The position numbers and the translations under genes were made by a program. The notes below the pieces were generated by a model. It was not told the DNA's origin. It worked only from the letters and a program-made list of their open reading frames with translations, and searched no databases. A DNA stretch of 64,000 nt from Mermis nigrescens (lineage: Eukaryota; Nematoda; Enoplea; Mermithida; Mermithidae), in assembly GCA_036768485.1 (NCBI GenBank), contig JAVLUZ010000340.1:7765802-7829801 (forward strand), in the 5' to 3' direction. Within the stretch, counting starts at the first letter, position 1, and each line of letters begins with the position of its first letter. Below, piece after piece: positions 22,947-30,630 of this stretch.

Positions 22947-24239
22947 TTATGCATCATAGTCATGAAACGTGTTTCGGTTTTTATCAATCATTATTAAGTT
23001 ATCAAATTCAGCATATATAATGATTTCAATGCCAGAATCGGGCAAATTCTCAGAAAACCTAACAGCGATGCTTGTTGTTCCTTCACGGACTAGGTCCCAG
23101 TGTCCTCCATCATCTGCATCAGGAGTCAAATCGAACACAAAGAAGCAGTGACTTGTTTTAAAATCTTCTCTGCTAATGAAATTACCTTCATGCCCAATAT
23201 CTAATGCATCAAACATCTGAGTATAGGCTTGCAAGTACCTGTCATGTTTAAATGAAATGCTGAGTGGGTAAGCAGGATACGTTATACCTCCACACGTTAC
23301 TTTTACATCATTTATGCTGAACGGTTTGAAGTTGAAAGGCGATTTTGCTAGATTGCCTCGATAAGCACTGCCTTCAACACAAGCAAACACTATACGCCTA
23401 GGCAGCTGACCAGTAAACAATGTATAATTGGGCGTTTCTCTAGCAGGATTTGAAATGTGCAAATTAGTCAAAGCTACTCTCCTTATAGGATATTTTGCTG
23501 TATAGGAAAGCATTGTTTGCTCAAGAGCTAAATTCACAGTGTCCAAAACCTCAACTTTTCGAATAAAAAATTTCATTTGTGAGACTTTCAAGTCAAGGCT
23601 GACATCCTCAAAGCACTGCAAAACAAATGCATTATTATTTCTGTGTAATTCTAGGCGGAAATCGGTAAAATTAACTAAATATCTGTCTTGCAAGAACATG
23701 TCAATGTGCAGTGGGGCCGCAACTTCCACAACATTTTCATCTTTGAACATTTTTGAACGTTTTTTGAAAGCTTCATTGTCTTTTGTGTCAACATCACTTC
23801 CACCTTCGTGAAAGTACAGCGCAGATTGCAAATGCGAATGCTTGGCATCATACCCATAATTTAATTCGGTTTCAAAATACGATCTATATGCATATTTATC
23901 AGAGCTGTCAAAAACTAATTTGCCTCCTAAAAAGCATTTTACCTGCTTAAAGAAAGTCTTACCAATAAGATTGATAGGCGCATAGTCAGGCACTGCTGCT
24001 CCAGCAGCAACTACTGGTTTTTTGATTCTCAGTAGCATGTAAATGTAGTTTTTATTGAGCTGAATGTAATGTGGATCAGGAGGTACTCTAAATTCATATG
24101 GTCCCTCATTAGTAATAGGATTTGTAGGTTGAATTTCATGCCAAAAACCACGCTTTATCACTACTTGAGTAGGAGGGACCGTAAAAAGGTCCAGTTCAGT
24201 CTTGGTACTGGGGATAGATTTTCCGTTTACGAGAGCCAT
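22947..24239 (-). CDS. Major capsid protein of Polinton (double jelly roll)
   Basis: 430 codons from the ATG at 24239; an in-frame ATG at 24260 would give 437. I prefer 24239 because the promoter box at 24273-24280 would place transcription start near 24245-24250, and because an A-rich leader directly precedes it. The sequence matches the Polinton capsid family, often annotated after nematode F54H12.2: SIPSTKTELDLFTVPPTQ near the start, NKNYIYMLLRI, a central PRRIVFACVEG, and the closing GIEIIIYAEFDN. It forms pseudo-hexameric capsomers. The frame is intact. Confidence 0.92.
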   Translation of the reverse strand: MALVNGKSIPSTKTELDLFTVPPTQVVIKRGFWHEIQPTNPITNEGPYEFRVPPDPHYIQLNKNYIYMLLRIKKPVVAAGAAVPDYAPINLIGKTFFKQVKCFLGGKLVFDSSDKYAYRSYFETELNYGYDAKHSHLQSALYFHEGGSDVDTKDNEAFKKRSKMFKDENVVEVAAPLHIDMFLQDRYLVNFTDFRLELHRNNNAFVLQCFEDVSLDLKVSQMKFFIRKVEVLDTVNLALEQTMLSYTAKYPIRRVALTNLHISNPARETPNYTLFTGQLPRRIVFACVEGSAYRGNLAKSPFNFKPFSINDVKVTCGGITYPAYPLSISFKHDRYLQAYTQMFDALDIGHEGNFISREDFKTSHCFFVFDLTPDADDGGHWDLVREGTTSIAVRFSENLPDSGIEIIIYAEFDNLIMIDKNRNTFHDYDA

Positions 24240-24645
24240 TTTTTTGTTTTGAAAAAGCATCTATCATGCTAGTATTTATAGACTTTGGGCGGCTACCAAG
24301 ACCCTCTCCTTGCTGCTGCTGAAGGGCATGAGAGGCTTCATCAAACAATTGAGCAGCTTCTCGCTTTGAGTGTTCTTTAGTAGACTCAAAAAGCGGTTTT
24401 CCCTGGGCCAAATCAGACGCTATGTTTGAACCTGCAACTAGAGCATGTTTTCCAACTCGCTTACCAATTGACTGCAAAACTGGGACTGCCATTCTAAAAA
24501 GCGAACGGAAAAAACTGCCAAGACCTACGCCCCGCTGGTATGGGATGCCTTTATACCCTTCCAACCCATAGCCTGTTTGGGCAGCCTGCCCTGTGTAGTA
24601 GTCCAACCAAATGTTGTAATCGTTAGGATTGAATTGAACGTGCAT
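24196..24645 (-). CDS. Small basic core-type protein (pX-like) of Polinton
   Basis: 149 codons, intact. The N-terminal part is YNIWLDYYTGQA, followed by a glycine-rich RGVGLGSFFRSLFRMAVPV, then IGKRVGKHALVAG. The GLGxFFxxLFR pattern followed by a basic amphipathic helix is shared by small virion proteins of Polintons and recalls adenovirus core peptides; a DNA-condensing or membrane-active role is inference. The C-terminus is basic (GSRKRK) and overlaps the start of the major capsid gene by 44 bp on the same strand. Confidence 0.7.
   Translation of the reverse strand: MHVQFNPNDYNIWLDYYTGQAAQTGYGLEGYKGIPYQRGVGLGSFFRSLFRMAVPVLQSIGKRVGKHALVAGSNIASDLAQGKPLFESTKEHSKREAAQLFDEASHALQQQQGEGLGSRPKSINTSMIDAFSKQKNGSRKRKIYPQYQD
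24273..24280 (-). promoter_or_regulatory. TATAAATA box of the major capsid gene
   Basis: Gene-sense AAGTCTATAAATACTAGC, 33 bp before the start at 24239. It lies in the coding end of the core-type protein gene, where it encodes KSINTS. Confidence 0.75.
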
Positions 24646-24683
24646 TTTTGTAATTTTGTTTTGAATAAATTATATGTGATAAG

Positions 24684-24691
24684 TATTTATA
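24684..24691 (-). promoter_or_regulatory. TATAAATA box of the core-type gene
   Basis: Gene-sense AGTCTATAAATACTTATC, 38 bp before the start codon at 24645. The TAA stop of the upstream 188-codon gene is part of the box. Confidence 0.75.
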
Positions 24692-25253
24692 GACTTTCAT
24701 CCCAGTCGAATTCCCCACCTGCAGCAAAAATCTCCTTACCTTGTCTATTTACTATACTTTCCAGTGGAACATTTGTGCGATTAAACACTTTCAGCAATTC
24801 TTTTGTGCCAGGGTGCCTGCTTATTTTCTTACGCTCACGTGCAAGATCATTAACTAAATCTGCAATGTTTGAGCCTTCAATTCTATTGCCATCTATCACA
24901 AGCTCACCATTAGGCTCAATTTCAATAAATGGGTTTGCTACGAATGTAGTGAAGAAGGAGTTTTGCCTTTGGGATCTGATTTTTGGCATACCAACAAGCA
25001 CATCTTCATCACTCAATGCATTCTTTGTATCTTCAACTATACTAGCTCTATATGGCTGCTGCTTTTGATCATATAGTCGTTTAAATCTGCTAAGCACCTG
25101 ATTGTATTTCATGAGTTTTATTTCAGGAGCTATACGTTTGCTATGCAAAACTTTTTGCAATTCATTATCCAAGGAATCTAGCACAATATCAATAGGTTTA
25201 GTCCGCTCGCTGATTTCAGCGGGTATAAGAATCATTTTTTCAGTATGTTTCAT
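24687..25253 (-). CDS. Conserved Polinton protein of unknown function (188 aa)
   Basis: 188 codons, intact. LMKYNQVLSRFKRLYDQ near residues 48-64 is a recurring pattern in uncharacterised Polinton proteins placed beside capsid genes, and the C-terminal half contains LLKVFNRTNVPLESIVN. No catalytic motif or membrane segment is seen. The start overlaps the stop of the preceding gene (ATGA) and there is no TATAAATA box before it, so translation from a shared transcript is likely. A second in-frame ATG at 25235 is an alternative start. Confidence 0.65.
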   Translation of the reverse strand: MKHTEKMILIPAEISERTKPIDIVLDSLDNELQKVLHSKRIAPEIKLMKYNQVLSRFKRLYDQKQQPYRASIVEDTKNALSDEDVLVGMPKIRSQRQNSFFTTFVANPFIEIEPNGELVIDGNRIEGSNIADLVNDLARERKKISRHPGTKELLKVFNRTNVPLESIVNRQGKEIFAAGGEFDWDESL

Positions 25254-25600
25254 TTTCTGCCAGCTATTGCATCAGCTAATAAACTACCAGCTATTGTAAG
25301 TATGGGAGTAAGTAAAAGAGGAAGAAAACCACCTTCCTGTATTATAATATCTTTCTTTTGTTTTGTAGTCGCCTGCTTATTGTTTGCCAGGTATCTAATT
25401 TGATTCTGATATCTTCGAAGTTTATTTATATCCTTTTTATCGAAAGGAATATTACCATTCAGAAAGTTGTTTGCACAGTCACAGAGACAAAGGATTTGAT
25501 CTTTGCTGGCAGTATTTATAATAGCGGTTCTTTGAGGTTTTTTTGCTTGACTTAGGAGATGTAAACAACCAATATTGCGTGTTAATTGTTCTTTACCCAT
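25250..25600 (-). CDS. Conserved Polinton membrane-type protein (116 aa)
   Basis: 116 codons, intact. The N-terminal two thirds are polar (LCDCANNFLNGNIPFDKKD, then a basic stretch RRYQNQIRYLAN). The end is hydrophobic: GGFLPLLLTPILTIAGSLLAD. This arrangement is common in a small Polinton protein of unknown role that I recognise by its GGFL-LL end. A virion membrane or assembly role is inference. The start overlaps the last 19 bp of the packaging ATPase gene. Confidence 0.7.
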   Translation of the reverse strand: MGKEQLTRNIGCLHLLSQAKKPQRTAIINTASKDQILCLCDCANNFLNGNIPFDKKDINKLRRYQNQIRYLANNKQATTKQKKDIIIQEGGFLPLLLTPILTIAGSLLADAIAGRK

Positions 25601-26248
25601 TTTTTTGTCGCAATATCTCCGCTAGTATTTATAGATTTCTGCATATAAACAGTTGGATGCCTGCTAAAAATATTTGTTTTAAGCCTCAGTTCATCTCTAG
25701 CATTTTGAGTTAGATCAATTAAAAGGTAACCATGTGGCTGAGAAGTAGCATCAGAATAAGCTTCTAGAAAATATTTAGCGTTGGCAGGATAGAGCTGTCT
25801 GGAAAGCATTTGTGCCTGTAACTGATCAGCAGGGTGTTTGAATAACACTATATAATCAGAGTTGATGCGTGAAGTTCTTAGACCATCAAAGGAAACGTTT
25901 TGAACAATGTGTATAATGCTAATGTTCCAATGATTGATGACAACTCCTTGTAAAAAGTTGCACAATCTGGGCATTACCCTTGCTCTGTTGCATAAGATCA
26001 TCGAGAATCAAAAGTTGAGGCACATGACTAAATTGTTTCAGGTAATTAAAATCAGGAAGCCCTTCTATGAATGAAACATCAGTTAATTTTTTATAAAGAG
26101 GCTGATTTTCTGCGAAGCACCACCAAATCTTTTTGATTTTAGTATCAATCAGGCATGCTCTATTCTCAATTAATCGCTTGACAAATGTTGTTTTGCCTGA
26201 CTTTGTTGGTCCTGAAACAAGGCAGGTGAAAGGATGTTGGAACATCAT
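25582..26248 (-). pseudogene. Packaging ATPase (FtsK/HerA type), one frameshift
   Basis: The N-terminal frame (26248-25919) has the Walker A loop SGPTKSGKTT near residues 12-21 and the Walker B LLILDDLM near 79-86. The C-terminal frame (25950-25582) continues with ISIIHIVQNVSFDGLRTSR, the arginine-bearing part of the Polinton DNA-packaging ATPase. The frames part at about 25920-25950, indicating a small indel or an assembly error. The enzyme would pump the genome into the capsid. Its start faces the TBP gene across a 46-bp shared promoter region. Confidence 0.85.
25626..25633 (-). promoter_or_regulatory. TATAAATA box of the 116-aa gene
   Basis: Gene-sense AAATCTATAAATACTAGC, 25 bp before the start codon. 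It lies inside the ATPase coding end, where it again encodes KSINTS, exactly as in the core-type gene. Confidence 0.75.
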
Positions 26249-26294
26249 GGTTTTAGGTATAAATATAAGTTTATCAGGAAGTATTTATAGAAAA
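26249..26294. promoter_or_regulatory. Divergent promoter region, ATPase and TBP
   Basis: 46 bp hold two opposed TATAAATA boxes that cross over: the plus-strand box for TBP (26258-26265) lies near the ATPase start, and the minus-strand box for the ATPase (26282-26289) lies near the TBP start. Gaps to the respective start codons are 29 and 33 bp, so each start would sit where a TATA-directed transcript begins. Confidence 0.75.
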
Positions 26295-26804
26295 ATGGTG
26301 ACTATACAAAATATTTTACTGACTACAGCACTACCCCATACGCTTAACCTCGAAGAAATCTACCAGAAATTACCGGAGACTGCACAATACAATTATTTGA
26401 GATTTCCAGGAATTGTATTTCGACTACCTCAGGCAACATTACTGGTTTTCAAATCAGGTAAGATTGTATGTGTTGGAGCCAAAACAGTGAAAGATGGTGA
26501 AAGTGCTATAAAAGCAGCTGTAGATGCATAAAATGCTAGGAGTGATGATTTAAAAGTGAAACCCCATATGTTCGTAGGCTCTGCTAATTTAGGGTTCCGC
26601 ATTAATCTTTGCGAATTCTATGAGCTGGTGAAAAGAAAATGCATGTATGAAGTGGAATTGTTTCCTGGCTTAATATACAAATTCAGAAATATAACATTTT
26701 TGCTGTTCACAAGCGGAAAATTGATCCTTACAGGTGCAAAACAGGAGCATGAGTTGCATAGAGCATATAAAATAGTTTCAACAATGCTTGAGAAATGCAG
26801 GTAA
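26295..26804 (+). pseudogene. TATA-box-binding protein homologue, one in-frame stop
   Basis: 169 residues in one frame, interrupted by a single TAA at 26529-26531. Two direct TBP repeats are clear. Repeat 1 has IQNILLTTALPHTLNLEEI, RFPGIVFRL and LVFKSGKIVCVGAK. Repeat 2 has FVGSANLGFRINL, YEVELFPGLIYKF and LLFTSGKLILTGAK. The four DNA-kinking phenylalanines are present (residues 37, 52, 123, 138). The asparagine of QN in repeat 1 is kept, but its repeat 2 counterpart is Met92. There is no N-terminal extension, as in minimal TBP cores. It should bind TATA boxes, here probably those of P1. The stop falls between the repeats and a later ATG (26568) could start repeat 2 alone. Decay is the simplest reading. 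Confidence 0.92.
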
Positions 26805-26819
26805 GATACATAATATTTC

Positions 26820-27475
26820 AAACTTTACAAAAAATTTTCCAAACTTTACAAAAAATATTCCAAACTTTACAAAAGTACTATGCTTAAGCATGTAAAATTA
26901 TTTCCAAATTTTACAAAAAATTTTCCAAACTTTACAAAAAATTTTCCAAACTTTACAAAAAATATTCCAAACTTTACAAAAAAATTCCAAACTTTACAAA
27001 AGTACCATGCTTAAGCATGTAAAATTATTTCCAAATTTTACAAAAAATTTTCCAAACTTTACAAAAAATATTCCAAATTTTGCAAAAAATATTCCAAACT
27101 ATACAAAAAAATATTCCAAACTTTACAAAAAATATTCCAAACTTTACAAAAGTACTATGCTTAAGCATGTAAAATTATTTCCAAATTTTACAAAAAATTT
27201 TCCAAACTGTACAAAAAATTTTCCAAACTTTACAAAAAAAATTCCAAACTTTACAAAAAATATTCCAAACTTTACAAAAGTACCATGCTTAAGCATGTAA
27301 AATTATTTCCAAATTTTACAAAAAATTTTCCAAACTTTACAAAAAATATTCCAAATTTTGCAAAAAATATTCCAAACTATACAAAAAATATTCCAAACTT
27401 TACAAAAAATATTCCAAACTTTACAAAAAATATTCCAAACTTTACAAAAAATATTCCAAACTTTGCAAATTTTTA
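26820..27475. repeat. Minisatellite, 21-bp unit with CTTAAG palindromes
   Basis: A tandem array of a unit close to CCAAACTTTACAAAAAATATT. It is organised into higher-order blocks of roughly 115-150 bp, each separated by a segment containing the palindrome TGCTTAAGCA. It fills the gap between the 3' ends of TBP (plus) and the FW gene (minus). ORFs reading NFTKNIP over and over here are artefacts. P2 has an inverted counterpart at 51715-51915 in the same position relative to its FW gene. Confidence 0.9.
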
Positions 27476-27792
27476 GATCAATACTGATGACATGGATGAA
27501 GTTATGTGGTCATCAATGATTTTTGTATGGAGGTTCGCAAAGTAAAACCTAGCCTCAGGGCTTAAAAATTCCCACAAGTTAAACATCAGGCAAAGATCGC
27601 CCTTTTTCAGGCGTTTTCTGATAAACTTTGAGAAGCTCAAAATAGCATGATCATCAAATTTGAGCAATGTTTGCCTATACTGGTTGCTCATTTTTGGCCA
27701 AAAATAATCACCAATGGCATCATTAGACAAATGTGCGTATTGTGATAAACGATGTAGAATATGATTGAAAAACACTGACCTATAGACTCCAT
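27473..27792 (-). pseudogene. FW-family small protein (copy 1), frameshift near start
   Basis: Read from the ATG at 27792, the frame is lost in a T-run near 27770, where P2 has one more T. The downstream frame is open for about 100 codons to 27473. Core residues are DAIGDYFWPKMSNQYRQTL, FSKFIRKRLKKGD and NLWEFLSPEARFYF. It is predicted to be helical and basic in the middle, with no known domain. The family has three copies in P1 and one in P2. It directly follows the integrase, whose stop codon lies in its promoter box. Confidence 0.6.
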
Positions 27793-27816
27793 TTTTGATC
27801 TTAAGATTTAACTCAC

Positions 27817-27824
27817 TATTTATA
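27817..27824 (-). promoter_or_regulatory. TATAAATA box of FW gene copy 1
   Basis: Gene-sense AAACTATAAATAGTGAG, 24 bp before the ATG at 27792. The integrase TAA stop (27820-27822) is inside the box; P2 has the same arrangement at 51354-51361. Confidence 0.7.
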
Positions 27825-28879
27825 GTTTTACAATATCAGAAACCCACGAGTCAAATTTAGGAGGGTAGCCTCTCCAGCGCACCAAATAATCAGTTTTCTT
27901 GCCTTTTTTACGAATTTTTATAATTTTTTCAATTACGAATAAATCATCTGATTTTGCACTAATTTTTTTGCAGCTCGGTTTCGTAGAAAATACCCTCTAA
28001 TTTTTCCCCCTTTTGATCTTCGAGAGTATAAACGGGTGGTGTGCGAGCAAATTTCTCTTTAAGAAGAAAATATTCTTCGGTCCAGTTGGGCCAGAACCCT
28101 TTTTCAAATGTGCGTTTCACTTTACTTATACGAACTTTATCACCAATATCAAATTTAAAAACAACGTTCGGTTTATCAATTCTGAATGCTTTGTTCAAAA
28201 TTTCTCTTTCGTTTTTATAGGTAACGTTAGCGGGGGATGTACCAATGGTCCTATGAACAGAATTATTATAATTTTCAAGCAAATCGGGCAAAATGTCAAT
28301 ATACTTAAATGTATTCTTTTTAGTGAAATATCGCCACATGCGTTCCTTAAGCGTACGATTAAACCGCTCAACAATAATAGCTTTCATTTCGCTTTTGGTC
28401 GTGAAAAAGTCAATAAATTGAGATTTCAAAAATTGCTGAAATTCCTTGTTTGTAAACTCAGTTCCCTGATCCGTTTGCAGTTTATATGGTTTACGGCCCG
28501 ACGATTTGAAAATTTTCTGAAAAGATGCAATAATTTCTTTACCAGTTTTTGATTTAAGTGGCACTGCCCATGCATACTTTGAGAAAATGTCAATACAATT
28601 GAGTAGGTACTTAAAATTATGATTGTGGTCGGCTAACGATTGTAGATCAACCAAATCCGCTTGCCACTGCTCATCAACCCCACTAACGATTACCTTGTTA
28701 CGCGAATAATGTTTCTTTGCAGGTTTGTGTAGTGTATACGTGGGTTGCTTTTCCAGCCATGCTTTTACCTTTTAAAATTTTGTAGCTGGACGTAACTTTT
28801 TCACTCGAGCAAAAAGTTGATTTGCCCCCGTATACCCAGTTTGAGGGTCGTAATATAATTTTGTCAACAATTTATCCAT
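27820..28879 (-). pseudogene. Polinton integrase with chromodomain, two lesions
   Basis: Retrovirus-type integrase that would insert the element and make the 6-bp duplication. It starts at 28879 (MDKLLTKLYYDPQTGYTG). The core has the catalytic set: D in WQADLVDL, D in LQTDQGTEF, E in IVERFNRTL, with a D-to-E spacing two residues shorter than the usual 35. A C-terminal chromodomain ends in VRWRGYPPKFDSWVSDIVKL. Lesions: an in-frame TAA in the N-terminal region near 28765-28775, and a frameshift in a run of seven A near 27965, before the chromodomain. The P2 copy reads through the first position with sense codons. Confidence 0.88.
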
Positions 28880-28906
28880 TTTTACATTTTTTATTTTATT
28901 TTTTAA

Positions 28907-28914
28907 TATTTATG
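28907..28914 (-). promoter_or_regulatory. CATAAATA box of the integrase gene
   Basis: Gene-sense GCATAAATATTAAA, 27 bp before the start at 28879. It is a one-base variant of the element-wide box. Confidence 0.55.
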
Positions 28915-29030
28915 CTCTTATTGGCCGATCAAACGGATCGTTTCCGGCTCCCACCACGTGGAGGTTAAGAGCAACGGGAGCCTGCGTTTTTAGAAAACGC
29001 ACAGTTTACTGTAAATTCACAACAAACGAT

Positions 29031-29345
29031 CTACTTGTTGCAAAATACAGTTATCATACATGTTTGCCCACATGTTCTTTCCATTTTGATCAAAAGCCAG
29101 CATACAAGCCAGCACAAAGAATCAACATCTTTGTTTAAAATGGCTGCTTTCAGTCTCAATGCAAAAATCCAAAATGCTTCGCGTTTATCAATTTCGCGCT
29201 GTTCCTCTTTAAACGCATCGCTCATGTAACCCCAGAAACAGGAGCCTATACTTTGAACATTCCTGACGCTCAAGTAGCGATTGTTAGCTTTTTCAATAAG
29301 CTTTCGGATAAAATGATGGTACGCTAGTTCACCGGGTGAAGACAT
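29031..29345 (-). CDS. FW-family small protein (copy 2)
   Basis: 105 codons from the ATG at 29345 (MSSPGELAYHHFIRKL), intact. SCFWGYMSDAFKEEQREID and WIFALRLKAAILNKD align with the FW-family core of copy 1 (YFWPKMSNQYRQTLLKFDD, FSKFIRKRLKKGD), so the genes appear to be diverged duplicates. Predicted helical; no enzyme motif. It follows the 109-codon gene on the same strand with its own TATAAATA box. Confidence 0.6.
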   Translation of the reverse strand: MSSPGELAYHHFIRKLIEKANNRYLSVRNVQSIGSCFWGYMSDAFKEEQREIDKREAFWIFALRLKAAILNKDVDSLCWLVCWLLIKMERTCGQTCMITVFCNK

Positions 29346-29393
29346 GCTTTCTTTTTTAAAAGCTGCATATATAATATACCTAGCGCGCACCCA

Positions 29394-29401
29394 TATTTAT
29401 A
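29394..29401 (-). promoter_or_regulatory. TATAAATA box of FW gene copy 2
   Basis: Gene-sense AGTCTATAAATATGGG, 48 bp before the ATG at 29345 and just after the TAA stop of the upstream 109-codon gene. Confidence 0.65.
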
Positions 29402-29404
29402 GAC

Positions 29405-29734
29405 TTAGTAAGCTGTTTTGGCCTTCTCCTCCTCAGCCTGCTGATCAGAATAGCGCTTCAGCACTCTTTTGCCCGCTTCCTGCATGGCTCTATTAAACTC
29501 GCTGCACCTAGGGCACATTTGGATATTCAAGTACCACCTGCCAGAATTTGTTTCGAAAAAGTCCCTTTCAGAACTATTTTTCTGACAAAAATAGCAAAGC
29601 TGGATCATTAGGGAGTACATGGGCCGATCCAAGTTTCTCCCACATAGCTCTATGGCCGGTTTGATGGACCGGCCATAGGACTTCTTCTCCTCATCCAGAA
29701 AAAGACGCTTTTGGATTTCCCTGATTTCTTCCAT
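29405..29734 (-). CDS. Small zinc-ribbon-like protein (109 aa)
   Basis: 109 codons, intact. Two CxxC pairs, LCYFCQKN and MCPRCSEF, about 28 residues apart, suggest a single zinc ribbon. It is flanked by a charged N-terminal helix (MEEIREIQKRLFLDEEKKS) and a charged C-terminal helix. I do not recognise the family. It shares a divergent promoter region with the polymerase fragment. A nucleic-acid or transcription-related role is possible from the ribbon but unproven. Confidence 0.55.
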   Translation of the reverse strand: MEEIREIQKRLFLDEEKKSYGRSIKPAIELCGRNLDRPMYSLMIQLCYFCQKNSSERDFFETNSGRWYLNIQMCPRCSEFNRAMQEAGKRVLKRYSDQQAEEEKAKTAY

Positions 29735-29784
29735 TTCCTCCTTATCGTACTAAAAAGAGTAGTTAAACAGTAGACCATTATTAG

Positions 29785-29817
29785 TATTTATAGATTTTGA
29801 TTGTATGTCTATAAATA
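29785..29817. promoter_or_regulatory. Divergent TATAAATA boxes, zinc-ribbon gene and polymerase
   Basis: The minus-strand box at 29785-29792 lies 50 bp before the zinc-ribbon start. The plus-strand box at 29810-29817, in TCTATAAATATGG, lies 37 bp before the polymerase start at 29855. Confidence 0.7.
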
Positions 29818-29854
29818 TGGGCAAGTATAACTCCATAAAGTTCTTACATTAAAA

Positions 29855-30630
29855 ATGGATCTGAATAAATACTTTGAAGTACATGAGTTCCCAGAGATTT
29901 TTGTTCGTAGGTTTAAGACAACTGCAAGAGCATTTTTGCTGCGGTTTAAGAAATGCCCTAATCTGTTTGAGGTCTTTGAGCAGATTTTTGAGGAAGCTAT
30001 CAAGCAGATGTTGCATGACTGTCCTCCTGACTCTTTGGTAGGTATTGAAATTAGACAGCCGTGCCTTCATGCGCCTGTATTAGTTCCATTTACTCAACGT
30101 GAGTATATAAATGCTGACAAGGTTTTGAGCATTATCGAAAATGTAGCCCAGTCTAAGAACGAGTTTTGCTTGAGTGAGGACATAGCTTTCAAAATAGTTA
30201 TTGTTGATAAAAAACAACAAACCGGAACTGGCCTTGAACCTGATGTGAGGGAGTTTTGTAAAAATGGAGGTGGATATATTGAAATCACCTCAAATGATAA
30301 TTTATCCCTACCTCGAGCTGTTGTAACAGGAATAGAAAAGCTAGAAAAGAGCCCAAAATGGGATTCCATTAGGAAAAGGAGATAAGAGCCGATGTACTCT
30401 GCAAAAACGGCTAGCATTAGAAGTGATGCACAAAGCTAATCTTAGCATTAATGAAGATAAATATGGGCTTGAAGCTGTAGAGAAAATTCAAAATGCTTTG
30501 GTGCCAGAGTTCCAAAAATAAAAATATATCATGGCAATGTTTTGTTTTTTGAAGGACCTAAAGCTACCAAGGTGATTCACATGCACACTGCTAATAATCA
30601 TTATAACCTGATTACAAAATACCCTATTTC
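29855..30630 (+). pseudogene. Protein-primed DNA polymerase B, N-terminal fragment
   Basis: The N-terminal, non-catalytic region of Polinton polymerase B is recognisable: MDLNKYFEVHEFPEIFVRRF, VPFTQREYINADKVLSIIEN, an ITSNDNLSLPRAVVTG stretch, then after a frameshift near 30370-30380 the LALEVMHKANLS and GLEAVEKIQNALVPEFQ stretch. It closes with VLFFEGPKATKVIHM and NNHYNLITKYP. The gene stops where the right TIR begins. Full-length family members exceed 1000 residues; the exonuclease and palm motifs are absent. P2 keeps the same fragment. Confidence 0.82.

Noticed and set aside
26295..26531. Host TBP pseudogene captured at random
   Set aside because: The gene has the element-type box, shares a divergent promoter with the ATPase, is far diverged from cellular TBP, and lies between element genes without its own insertion scars.
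27007..27476. Open frames of 97 and 63 codons reading NFTKNIP repeats
   Set aside because: They only follow the 21-bp minisatellite, whose period is a multiple of three. Other units break the frame.
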